Source: Erythrobacter sp. SG61-1L (GTDB lineage: Bacteria; Pseudomonadota; Alphaproteobacteria; Sphingomonadales; Sphingomonadaceae). From it: a DNA stretch of 64,000 nt. Each line of letters opens with the position of its first letter. Positions within the stretch are counted from its first letter, which is position 1. The stretch is from NCBI RefSeq assembly GCF_001305965.1, contig NZ_JXQC01000003.1, forward strand, positions 558,001-622,000. The letters are read 5' to 3'. Positions 1-7,766 of this stretch are shown here, piece after piece. The notes under the pieces were generated by a model that saw only the letters and a program-made list of their open reading frames with translations, was not told where the DNA came from and searched no databases. The position numbers and the translations under genes were made by a program.

Positions 1-90
1 GCCCACCGTGCGCGTGGCGCCATTGGCCGCGCGCAGCCAGCTGCCGGCATGGCTGGCATGCAACGCGGGAAGGGGAAGGGGCTGAGTCAC
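1..90 (-). CDS. Start of a probable DinG-type ATP-dependent DNA helicase (partial)
   Basis: The minus strand is open from a GTG at 90 to the window edge (30 codons, beginning MTQPLPLPALHASHAGSW). From memory, this resembles the N-terminus of the DinG-like superfamily 2 helicases of sphingomonads, which open with a similar 'ALHASHAG-W' segment. No helicase motif is inside the window, so the name is an inference. It is 60 bases downstream of the MscS gene on the same strand. The ribosome binding site is weak, and the start could lie elsewhere. Confidence 0.45.
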   Translation of the reverse strand, partial: MTQPLPLPALHASHAGSWLRAANGATRTVG

Positions 91-150
91 GCCCCGACCC
101 TAGAACGGACTAGGAACAGGCGGCAAGCGCGGCTGCGGCCTGTCCCCAGT

Positions 151-1020
151 TCAGGTAGGCTGGTTCTCCTGCCCGGCGGCAGGGGGCAACCCGGCATAAG
201 TGTGCGTGACATGGGGATAGGGGATTTCGATCTTCGCATCGTCCAGCGCGCGCTTGATGGCGAAGACCACCTTGCTCTTCACGCCAAGGAAATCGTGCAG
301 GCGCGAATCCGCCCACCAGCGCACGGTGAAGTCGATCGAACTGGCGCCGAATTCCTGCGCGTAAATCTCCACTGCCCGGTCCGACGCGACTTCCTCCACG
401 CTTTCCACGGCCTTGCGGATGGTCGCTTCCGCCATGGGCAGGTCGGTATCGTAGGATACGCCCACCACCAGTTCGTTGCGGCGCAGGGCTATGTCCGTCA
501 CGATCTTCACCGGGTTCTTGAAGATCATCGAATTGGGCAGGATGGTCAGTTCGCCCGACAATTGGCGGATGTGGGTTTCGCGCAGGGTGATTTTCTCCAC
601 CTTGCCCAGAATGCCTTCCGCCTCGATCACGTCGCCGATCTGCATCTTGTCGCGCAGCAGGATCAGTACCCCGGCCAGGAAATTCTCAAAAATGTCCTGA
701 AAGGCAAAGCCGATGGCCAGCGCGCCTACGCCAAGGCCGGCGACAAGGCTGGCGGGCGTCAGGCCGGGCATGACCACGGCGGCGGCGATCAGCAGGCCGG
801 TGATCCACACGCCAAGCCGGGCGAAGGTGCGGAACAGTTGCTTCAGATCGTTGCGGATGCCGGTTTTCTCGACGATCCTTGTGGCAATGCGCGAGGCGAG
901 CCGCGCGGCGAGCCAGGTGATGGCCACCACCACCAGCGCCACGGCGATGCTGGGCAGGGTCGCCACCGTGCCCATCACCATTGAATCCACCTGCTCCTGC
1001 AGGGTCTTGAGATAATCCAA
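151..1020 (-). CDS. Mechanosensitive ion channel of the MscS family
   Basis: Small-conductance channel in the inner membrane that releases solutes on hypo-osmotic shock. The 289-residue protein has a first membrane segment near residues 17-40, a second near 65-88, and the glycine/alanine-rich pore helix typical of MscS TM3 near 92-120 (GLGVGALAIGFAFQDIF). A beta domain follows with the usual 'GDVIEAEGILG' and 'LPNSMI' stretches, then an alpha/beta C-terminal domain. I chose a TTG start at 1020 because a gaaggag ribosome binding site lies 7-8 bases upstream. An ATG at 1062 would add 14 residues and lacks such a site. Length fits the short MscS class. Confidence 0.9.
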   Translation of the reverse strand: MDYLKTLQEQVDSMVMGTVATLPSIAVALVVVAITWLAARLASRIATRIVEKTGIRNDLKQLFRTFARLGVWITGLLIAAAVVMPGLTPASLVAGLGVGALAIGFAFQDIFENFLAGVLILLRDKMQIGDVIEAEGILGKVEKITLRETHIRQLSGELTILPNSMIFKNPVKIVTDIALRRNELVVGVSYDTDLPMAEATIRKAVESVEEVASDRAVEIYAQEFGASSIDFTVRWWADSRLHDFLGVKSKVVFAIKRALDDAKIEIPYPHVTHTYAGLPPAAGQENQPT

Positions 1021-1325
1021 GGGGATTTCTCCTTCTTTTCTTGCAATTACCGGGCAGTCCATAGCCCGCCTTTTCCGAACGTGGCCTGACCTGCAAGACG
1101 GTTCATCGGGCAATTGCAGGGCAATTGAGATGAGTTGACGGGATGAGGGGACAAGCCGTTTTGAGAACAGATTGGCGATGAAAAACGAAGGGTCGGCCTG
1201 TCGCAGCCGGAAATCGGCCCGCCTCAATCGAATGAGTGCTTCATCAAGGAAATCCGTGATTTTGTCATTTCACTGAACGGTGAATGAAGGAACGCTCAAA
1301 TAGTCCTGCCCGTTTTATTTGGGCT
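1021..1325. other. Divergent intergenic region
   Basis: About 300 bases separate the MscS gene (leftward) from the proline-rich membrane protein (rightward). Apart from the ribosome binding site of the MscS gene I see no gene, RNA or clear promoter consensus here. Reading frames that cross it have no protein-like composition. Confidence 0.5.
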
Positions 1326-2375
1326 ATGGAAAAGACATTCATATCCGCTCGTTGCGCAACTGCCGCGATTGCCGCGGTACTTGCGCTTGGTTCAACCGGG
1401 CTTTCCGCCCAGACTGTTGCGCCTCAGGTAGACCCGCCTGTCGCGCCTCCGCCGGAAGTCTCTCCGCCGCTGGAGCCGGTGATCCCCGCGCCGCCGCCCA
1501 GCACGCAGGCTCCGGCCATTCCGCCCGCGACGCCTTCTGCCGCGCCCGCTGCCGCGCAGGCCCCTGTGATGCGCTCCATCCCCGTGATCCAGCCTATCCC
1601 CGAAAATGTGCCCAGCGAGGAACCGGCGGTTGCCGAGGCACCCGCACGGGCGGCAGCATCGCCTGTCCGCGAAAGCCGAGCCGCACCTGCTGAACGGGTC
1701 GCTCCCATGCCTATGGCGCAGAGCGTTCAGCCCATGGAAGAAGCGGCTCCGCCAGCTGCCAATAGCGACTATTTCCCGGCCGAGACGGTGCTTGCGGTGG
1801 ACGATCCGGCGCTGGCCGAACCTGCCGCCGAACCCGTATCCAATCCGGTGATCGAAGCAGTTGACGCAATTGCCTGGGGTACGGCGGGCACCTTGCTGCT
1901 GCTGGCCCTGTTCGCCGGTCCGCTCCGTCGCCGCCGCCCCAAGGAGGCACCGCCTCAGGTGGTGAAGCCGCAGGTGCAGCAGCCGCCGGAGAAGGCTGTG
2001 GCTACTCCGGTTGCGATTGCCCCGACGGTTACTGGTCCTACAGCTACCGCGCCGGCCATTGCGGCAACGGCCACGCCTCTGACCATCCAGCCTTTGTTCG
2101 GTGCCGCGCGCCGCCGCCAGGATACCCCGGTCGATCTGCCGCGCAGGCTTCCCGCCCGGTTCGAGGAACGCAATGCGCTGCTGATGCGGATGCTGGATGC
2201 CCCGCCGGACAAGGCCAATCCGTTCCGTTCGCGCCGTGCCCGGCTGAAGCGCGCGCGCCTGATCCTGCAATCCATCGGCCGCAGGTTCGAACGGGCCGAT
2301 CCGTGGATCGACCTTAGCGATTACCCGCATGTCTGGCCTGAACTGGCCCGGCGCAAGGTTCTGCAGGCGGCCTGA
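1326..2375 (+). CDS. Proline/alanine-rich membrane-anchored protein of unknown function
   Basis: Not a family I can name. The 349-residue protein has an N-terminal signal sequence (cleavage likely near LSA-Q, residue 28), a long low-complexity Pro/Ala region (about 30-140), one membrane segment near 184-200 followed by an RRRR stop-transfer signal, a second Pro/Ala/Thr linker, and a compact basic C-terminal domain (about 265-349) that looks folded. The topology suggests a periplasmic Pro-rich arm and a cytoplasmic basic tail. The start at 1326 is chosen because it gives a clean signal peptide; an upstream ATG at 1284 would bury it. A terminator follows at 2396. Confidence 0.7.
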   Translation: MEKTFISARCATAAIAAVLALGSTGLSAQTVAPQVDPPVAPPPEVSPPLEPVIPAPPPSTQAPAIPPATPSAAPAAAQAPVMRSIPVIQPIPENVPSEEPAVAEAPARAAASPVRESRAAPAERVAPMPMAQSVQPMEEAAPPAANSDYFPAETVLAVDDPALAEPAAEPVSNPVIEAVDAIAWGTAGTLLLLALFAGPLRRRRPKEAPPQVVKPQVQQPPEKAVATPVAIAPTVTGPTATAPAIAATATPLTIQPLFGAARRRQDTPVDLPRRLPARFEERNALLMRMLDAPPDKANPFRSRRARLKRARLILQSIGRRFERADPWIDLSDYPHVWPELARRKVLQAA

Positions 2376-2395
2376 CCTATGCCGACCTGTGGGGG

Positions 2396-2424
2396 GAGGC
2401 GGTCGTGTAAGCGGCCGCCTCTTT
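2396..2424 (+). terminator. Rho-independent terminator
   Basis: Inverted repeat GAGGCGG (2396-2402) with CCGCCTC (2415-2421) followed by a short T run, placed 20 bases after the stop codon at 2375. Confidence 0.6.
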
Positions 2425-2539
2425 CCGCGCCTGTCCTACATGCGGCTAATCGGCTAGCACTTGTGCCATGAACCCTGCGCCCACCAATTTCCCGGAAGTT
2501 GACGCCTTGCCGGAAGGGGTGGGGGAAGCTTTCCTCTGT

Positions 2540-2570
2540 ACAGTGTCAACTTTGTCAACTTCGGCGGAAA
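2540..2570. repeat. Copy 1 of a 31-nt dispersed element upstream of lysK
   Basis: The 31 bases contain two tandem 9-mers, TGTCAACTT and TGTCAACTT, preceded by ACAG. 28 of 31 bases recur at 53669-53699 upstream of lon. In this copy, GAAGTTGAC at 2495-2503 is an inverted match to GTCAACTTC at 2554-2562 and could form a long hairpin. It ends about 70 bases before the lysK start. Function unknown. Confidence 0.7.
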
Positions 2571-2642
2571 TGCGGGCCATTTTCGGCCGGATCGAATCGC
2601 CGCACTTGCGAAATGCCGCGCGAGGCGCAATGGACCCGCGCC

Positions 2643-4253
2643 ATGAGCAATGAAGCACTGATCGCCGCCGCCCAAACGTCCAAGTCCTGGCCTTTTCAGG
2701 AGGCGCAGCGTCTCGCCAAACGCTTTCCGGGCGGGAAGCGCGATGCGGACGGCAATCTCGTGCCCGTCATTTTCGAAACCGGCTATGGCCCCTCGGGCCT
2801 GCCGCATATCGGCACTTTCCAGGAAGTGTTGCGCACCACGCTGGTGCGCCGCGCCTATGAAGTGCTGACCGGCGGCCATCCCACGCGCCTGATCGCCTTT
2901 TCCGACGATATGGACGGGCTGCGCAAGGTGCCCGAAAACATCCCCAATGCCGAAGTGCTGCATGAGAATCTGCACAAGCCGCTGAGCCGCATTCCCGACC
3001 CGTTCGAGAAGGGGCATGCCAGCTTTGCCCATCACAATAATGCGATGCTGCGCGATTTCCTCGATCGCTTCGGCTTCGATTATGAATTCATCGCCGCATC
3101 GGATCGTTACGATTCCGGCGAGTTCGACGATGCGCTGAAGAATGTGCTGAAGCATTACGATGCCATCATGGGCGTGATGCTGCCCACTCTGCGCGAAGAG
3201 CGCCGCAAGACCTATTCGCCCGTGCTGCCGATCAGCGAGAAGACCGGCCATGTGCTGCAGGTACCCATCGAAGTGGTGGATGCCGAAGCCGGGATCGTCC
3301 GTTTCGAAGATGGCGGCGAAATGGTCGAGCAGTCGATCCTCGGCGGCAAGTCCAAGCTGCAGTGGAAGGTGGACTGGGCCATGCGCTGGGTCGCGCTGGG
3401 CGTGGATTATGAAATGTGCGGCAAGGATCTGACCGACAGCGTCACCCAGTCCGGCAAGATCGCGCATATCCTCGGCGGCCGTAAGCCCGAGGGCATGATC
3501 TACGAATTGTTCCTGGACGCCAATGGCGAGAAGATTTCCAAGTCCAAGGGCAATGGCCTGACCATCGAGGAATGGCTGACCTATGGCAGCGAGGAATCGC
3601 TGGGCTTCTATCTGTTCCGCGAACCCAAGAGCGCCAAGCAACTGCATGTCGGCGTGATCCCGCGCGCGGTGGATGAATATTGGCAGTTCCGCACCAAGAT
3701 TCCCGAACAGCCGATCGAACAGCAGTTGGGCAACCCGGTTTGGAACCTGCTGCGCGCCAATGGCTACAAGGGCGGGGATGGCGACAGCCTGCCCGTGACC
3801 TATGGCCTGCTGCTCAATCTGGTGGGCGTGCTGGGCACTCATGCCACGCATGAGCAGGTGTGGAATTACCTGGGCAATTACATCCACGATGCCGATCCGG
3901 CGCATCACCCGGAACTGAACATCCTGGTTGACCGGGCGCTGGCCTATAATCGCGATTTCGTGGCCCCCACGCTGGTGCGCCGCGCGCCGGAAGCCAATGA
4001 GGCAGAGGCGCTGAAGGCGCTGGACGCCGTGCTGGCGAAGACGGCGGAAGATGCCTCTGCCGAAGATCTGCAGACCGAAGTCTACGAGATCGGCAAGGAT
4101 GAACGCTTCGGCTTCGAAAGCCTGCGTGACTGGTTCAAGGCCCTGTATGAAACCCTGCTCGGTTCCAGCCAGGGGCCGCGCATGGGCAGCTTCATCGCCC
4201 TGTATGGCGTGGCCAATACCCGCCGGCTGATCGCGGAAGCTCTCGCCAAGTGA
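2643..4253 (+). CDS. lysK: Lysyl-tRNA synthetase, class I
   Basis: Charges tRNA-Lys with lysine in the cytoplasm. This is the class I (Rossmann-fold) enzyme found in archaea and many alphaproteobacteria, unrelated to the class II LysS. The 536-residue length fits. The nucleotide-binding signatures are visible: the HIGH-like motif as PHIGT in GPSGLPHIGTFQEV (near residue 47-55) and the KMSKS-like motif as KISKSKG (near 300). The start at 2643 gives MSNEALIAAAQ, the usual N-terminus of the family. The stop overlaps the GTG start of the DUF1003 gene by four bases (GTGA), so the two are translationally coupled. A dispersed 31-nt element lies upstream. Confidence 0.96.
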   Translation: MSNEALIAAAQTSKSWPFQEAQRLAKRFPGGKRDADGNLVPVIFETGYGPSGLPHIGTFQEVLRTTLVRRAYEVLTGGHPTRLIAFSDDMDGLRKVPENIPNAEVLHENLHKPLSRIPDPFEKGHASFAHHNNAMLRDFLDRFGFDYEFIAASDRYDSGEFDDALKNVLKHYDAIMGVMLPTLREERRKTYSPVLPISEKTGHVLQVPIEVVDAEAGIVRFEDGGEMVEQSILGGKSKLQWKVDWAMRWVALGVDYEMCGKDLTDSVTQSGKIAHILGGRKPEGMIYELFLDANGEKISKSKGNGLTIEEWLTYGSEESLGFYLFREPKSAKQLHVGVIPRAVDEYWQFRTKIPEQPIEQQLGNPVWNLLRANGYKGGDGDSLPVTYGLLLNLVGVLGTHATHEQVWNYLGNYIHDADPAHHPELNILVDRALAYNRDFVAPTLVRRAPEANEAEALKALDAVLAKTAEDASAEDLQTEVYEIGKDERFGFESLRDWFKALYETLLGSSQGPRMGSFIALYGVANTRRLIAEALAK

Positions 4254-4780
4254 CCGCGCCGGCCGATCCTCACAAGCTGGCCCGCGAATTGCTGGGCCGC
4301 GAGCTTGAGGATCTGGAGCCGGACGAACAGCGCGTGATCCAGCGTGTCGCCTCCGGAACGGTGTTCGTCGGCGACAGGGAAGAGATAAGCCAGATTCACG
4401 CCGGTTTCGGCGACCGGCTGGCTGACCGGGTTGCCGCCGTGGGCGGCAGCTGGGGCTTTATCGTGTGCTTCGGCCTGGTGTTGCTGGCATGGGTCATGCT
4501 GAACAGCGATGCCGTGGCGGCGCTGGGCTTCACGCCCTTCGACCGTTATCCCTTCATCTTCCTCAATCTGATGCTGTCCATGCTGGCCGCCGTGCAGGCG
4601 CCGATCATCATGATGAGCCAGAACCGGCAGGCCAAGAAGGACCGGATCGCGGCCCGCCACGATTACGAAGTGAATTTGCGCGCCCAGCTGGAACTGATCC
4701 GTCTTTCCCACAAGCTGGACCGGCTGGCCCGGCAGATGGGGCACGTCGAAGGTCAGGCTGCTGACAGCGCCAAGGAATAG
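4250..4780 (+). CDS. DUF1003 domain inner-membrane protein
   Basis: A 176-residue protein beginning at a GTG inside the lysK stop codon. It has a soluble N-terminal part (1-62) and two membrane segments (about 66-84 and 99-120). The conserved DUF1003 block includes GFTPFDRYPFIFLN, then 'SMLAAVQAPIIMMSQNR', followed by a charged coiled-coil tail (DYEVNLRAQLELIRL). The biochemical function of DUF1003 is not established; it is common in bacterial inner membranes. Coupling to lysK suggests coordinated expression, not necessarily a shared function. Confidence 0.85.
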   Translation: MTAPADPHKLARELLGRELEDLEPDEQRVIQRVASGTVFVGDREEISQIHAGFGDRLADRVAAVGGSWGFIVCFGLVLLAWVMLNSDAVAALGFTPFDRYPFIFLNLMLSMLAAVQAPIIMMSQNRQAKKDRIAARHDYEVNLRAQLELIRLSHKLDRLARQMGHVEGQAADSAKE

Positions 4781-4845
4781 TTTCGCTTGCCCCCCAGCGG
4801 CCTGGGAGTACCATCGCGGCGCGGGGAACAAGAGGAGACGGGACT

Positions 4846-5388
4846 ATGACGCAGACACGCTATTCAGCCGTGGCGATGCTGCTCCATTGGGCGATTGCCA
4901 TTGCCGTGATCGTCAATTGGCGGATCGCGGAATCGGCCGAAAATCTCGAAATTGCTGAAAAGATGCGAGTGATGGACCAGCACAAGGCGCTGGGCATGCT
5001 GATCCTGGCACTGACTGTGCTGCGCCTGTTGTGGCGTTTCGCCAAGTCGCCGCCGCCGCTGGCCTCCTCGCTCAAGCCGTGGGAAAAGACGGCGGCGAAG
5101 GCTGTGCACCTGCTGTTCTACGTGTTGCTGATCGGCCTGCCGCTGGGCGGCTGGCTGGGCCAGTCCTTCTATGCGCTGGCAATCGACGTCTATGGCGTGA
5201 CCGTGCCCGCGCTGCCGGTGGGCAAGAACCCGGAACTGGGCCACTCGATCTTCGAGGCCCATGCCACGGGCGGAACGATCATGCTGGCGCTGATCGCCGT
5301 GCATATCCTCGGCGCGCTCAAGCACACATTCCTCGACAAGGACGGCAATATCTTCCGGATGCTGCCCTTCGGCACGGCCAAGGCCTGA
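4846..5388 (+). CDS. Cytochrome b561 family protein
   Basis: Predicted di-heme b-type cytochrome of the prokaryotic b561 type, an electron carrier in the inner membrane (often from quinol to periplasmic acceptors). The 180-residue protein has four membrane helices with the expected histidines: H in 'AMLLHWAIA' (TM1), H in 'MDQHKALGM' (start of TM2), H in 'KAVHLLFYV' (TM3), and two in TM4 'FEAHATGG' and 'AVHILGALKH'. The start at 4846 has a gaggagacggg ribosome binding site. It is followed by a strong hairpin that separates it from the convergent RcnB-like gene. Confidence 0.9.
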   Translation: MTQTRYSAVAMLLHWAIAIAVIVNWRIAESAENLEIAEKMRVMDQHKALGMLILALTVLRLLWRFAKSPPPLASSLKPWEKTAAKAVHLLFYVLLIGLPLGGWLGQSFYALAIDVYGVTVPALPVGKNPELGHSIFEAHATGGTIMLALIAVHILGALKHTFLDKDGNIFRMLPFGTAKA

Positions 5389-5393
5389 ACGAA

Positions 5394-5425
5394 GCAAGTC
5401 CCCCGCCCGAGGGAGGGGGACTTGC
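5394..5425. terminator. Bidirectional terminator hairpin
   Basis: Perfect 11-bp inverted repeat GCAAGTCCCCC / GGGGGACTTGC with a 10-base loop, between two convergent genes (stops at 5388 and 5462). It has no long T run. Confidence 0.6.
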
Positions 5426-5461
5426 CCTGACTGCCGGACCACTCTTCCGGCAGCAGGAGGG

Positions 5462-6472
5462 TCACCAGAAGAAGTTGTGGATCACGTCCACCACTTCACC
5501 ATTGTAAGTGTCTACCAGCAGGGCGTCGTCGTAATAACGTACCCAGCGATAGGGGCCGTAAGCGGGCGGCAGGCGGTAATACCAGGGATCGTTGATCCAG
5601 TAGCGATCGTTGTAGAACAGCGAGTCGAGGAAGAACCCGATGCTCAGCGGCCGGTAGTAATAGTTCCGGTAGGGCGCGTAATAGATCCCGATATGGAACC
5701 GGCTGCGGTTATTGCTGCGGTATTTCCGCCAGTCGTAGCGGTTGTCGTTCCGCCACTTGCGGTCCCAGTTACGGTGATCGCGGTCCCGCCCGTTGTAAGA
5801 GCCATTGCGGTTGCCGTCGCGATAGGAGCGATTGCGGTCATTATCGCGGTAGGAACCGTTGCGATCATTGTCGCGATAGGATCCGCCGCGATTGTCGTCG
5901 CGGTAATTGTCGCGCCGGTCATTGCCGTTGCGATTATTGTCGCGGTCGCGGTCGCGGTTATAGTCCCGATCCTGCACCCGGTTGTGCTCGCGCAGCTCCG
6001 CGCCGGTGGGGCGGCTATTGTTGGAACTGCGTACCGAATTCGGCGTGTTGGCGCCCTGGCCACGATTGCCGTCGCCCTGGCGATAATTGCTGCCTTGCGA
6101 CGGAGCGGGGCGGTTTGCCTGCTGCGGGGCGGGACGTGCGCTGGGCTGCTGGGCAGGGCGCGAACTGGCTTGCGGGGCAGGCTGGGGCCGCTGCTGGGAG
6201 GAATTACGATCCGAACCGCGATCCGATCCACGATTGTCATTCCCGTCATTCCCGCGGGATGAAGACCAGTTGCGCGATTCCGAACCGCGATTGCTGGAAC
6301 TGCGCGATCCGCGATCGTCCGATCCGCGGTTGTTGTTCGAACCGCGCGACCAGCCGGAGTTCGAATTATTGTCGCCGGGCTTTGCGAAAACCTCGGCGGG
6401 AAGCGCTGTCACCGCCATGGCGGTGGCGAGCGCTGCGAGTCCGCTCGAACGGAGCAGTCCTCTGATAGTCAT
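5462..6472 (-). CDS. RcnB-family secreted protein with an Asn/Arg/Asp-rich repeat region
   Basis: A 336-residue exported protein. The signal peptide is near residues 1-30 (ends AEVFA). A long low-complexity region rich in N, R, S, D and G follows, including at least four tandem copies of an 8-residue unit like 'GSYRDNDR' (about 190-235). The C-terminus carries the tyrosine/tryptophan-rich RcnB-like domain (DPWYYRLPPAYGPYRWVRYY, then 'DALLVDTYNGEVVDVI'). E. coli RcnB affects Ni/Co homeostasis; here the function is unknown, since sphingomonads hold many paralogues. The start at 6472 has a ggaag-gag ribosome binding site nine bases upstream. Confidence 0.8.
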   Translation of the reverse strand: MTIRGLLRSSGLAALATAMAVTALPAEVFAKPGDNNSNSGWSRGSNNNRGSDDRGSRSSSNRGSESRNWSSSRGNDGNDNRGSDRGSDRNSSQQRPQPAPQASSRPAQQPSARPAPQQANRPAPSQGSNYRQGDGNRGQGANTPNSVRSSNNSRPTGAELREHNRVQDRDYNRDRDRDNNRNGNDRRDNYRDDNRGGSYRDNDRNGSYRDNDRNRSYRDGNRNGSYNGRDRDHRNWDRKWRNDNRYDWRKYRSNNRSRFHIGIYYAPYRNYYYRPLSIGFFLDSLFYNDRYWINDPWYYRLPPAYGPYRWVRYYDDALLVDTYNGEVVDVIHNFFW

Positions 6473-6619
6473 TGCGGCATCTCCTTCCGTCATGCCGCTG
6501 AGTGGTTGGCGGCCCTGTCTGAAAGGGGATTTAAGCGAGTCGCGCTGACGGGAAACTGAACCGGTCTGGATGCCTCCCGTTCAGGTTTCTCTGCCCTAAC
6601 ATTAAAATTCGGCGTAAAA

Positions 6620-7615
6620 TCAGGCGACGCCCAATTCGCCCATCATGCGGGTGTAGATGCGCCGGGCAAGCCGATTTGCGCCGAAGTGGGCAGCAAGGGC
6701 GGATGGCACGATGCGCGTCCAATAAAGCCTGAGCGCGGCCTGCTGGTCCGATCCGAGCGCGCGGGCGATCGCTGGGGCCTCGCGGTAATAGCGTGCGATG
6801 TCTTCCGCGCCGCCTTCCTGCCATGCCAGCCAGCCATCGCGGAATTGGCGCAGCGTGGTGAGTTCCCAGCAATCGTCCTCCAGCCCCACGGTCTTGCAGG
6901 TGGCCGTCGTCAGGAAGCAGCCCCAGTCGGTCGCATCGTCATAGATGCTGTCAAAGATGCTGTCGGGATCGGCGCCGATCTGCTGCCTGACGGTGCATTC
7001 GCCCTTGTTCGCATAATCGACCAGCGCGTTGAACACTTGGGGAGCGATCTCGAAGGCCTGTTTCGCATCGCCCGCCGGATAGGTGAAGGTGACGTTCGGC
7101 TCATTCTTTGATGTGTTTCTGAACATCACCGTCGGATCGGCCGTAACCGTCGGCAGGGCATCGCCGCCTTGCCAGTCCTTCACCTCAAGCCATTCCAGGG
7201 TGGGGGAAGCGAACAGGGCCGTATGCCCCGCGCCATTGATGGTGAGGAACACTTCCCGGTTGTCGGTGACGGTCTCCCCTTCCTTGTAGAAGGGATTGTG
7301 CACGGCCATCTGATATTGCCGCGTGGTCGAAGGGGTCCACTGATACCAGACTGCGAGCGTGCCGGTCTGCGCATCCTGCCCACCGGTGGCGGAGGTGGGG
7401 ATCAGCTGGACACGGTAGAGCGCGTGAAAATCCGTCTCGCTGTTCACCCGATAGACTTCGCCATCCACGACAGCGTTCGGGGTGACATTATGCGTCAGTA
7501 TGCAGGGCGGCTTCGCCTCTTCTGCATTGGCCGCCCCGACGGGGGAGAGGCCGGTGGCCAGCGCGAGCAAGGCCCGCACCCGTTTTGCAAAAGGACTGGC
7601 TGCCGACTTGCTCAT
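6620..7615 (-). CDS. Secreted protein with a CFI-box-like C-terminal domain
   Basis: A 331-residue exported protein: signal peptide about 1-31 (ending AANA-E), a beta-rich middle region with a 'VWYQWTPSTTRQYQMAVHN' segment resembling carbohydrate-binding or lectin-like folds, and a C-terminal domain beginning 'DWGCFLTTATCKTVGLEDDC' then 'LTTLRQFRDGWL'. The last block matches the CFI-box type of C-terminal domain (Cys followed by a hydrophobic-TTA motif, then a helical LxxLRxFRD segment). Three cysteines in the block suggest disulfides or lipid/metal attachment. The role is unknown. The gene is divergent from the ClC gene. Confidence 0.7.
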   Translation of the reverse strand: MSKSAASPFAKRVRALLALATGLSPVGAANAEEAKPPCILTHNVTPNAVVDGEVYRVNSETDFHALYRVQLIPTSATGGQDAQTGTLAVWYQWTPSTTRQYQMAVHNPFYKEGETVTDNREVFLTINGAGHTALFASPTLEWLEVKDWQGGDALPTVTADPTVMFRNTSKNEPNVTFTYPAGDAKQAFEIAPQVFNALVDYANKGECTVRQQIGADPDSIFDSIYDDATDWGCFLTTATCKTVGLEDDCWELTTLRQFRDGWLAWQEGGAEDIARYYREAPAIARALGSDQQAALRLYWTRIVPSALAAHFGANRLARRIYTRMMGELGVA

Positions 7616-7766
7616 GTGAATTGCCCCCACGCAGATGTGGGCAATCCATACTCTGCCCGCCCGGGATGCGCATTCGCAAACTTGTGAAAAATCCCGTCAT
7701 CATTCGGGGCGGAATGCAGGGCGCGAAGGGTTGGCCTTGGCGGCCGGGGCCGCTAGGGAGGCGGCT

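Noticed and set aside
5477-6262. Long plus-strand frame rich in Val/Ile/Ala opposite the RcnB-like gene
   Set aside because: It is the antisense shadow of the Asn/Arg/Asp repeat region; the real gene on the other strand has a signal peptide, ribosome binding site and RcnB-type end.
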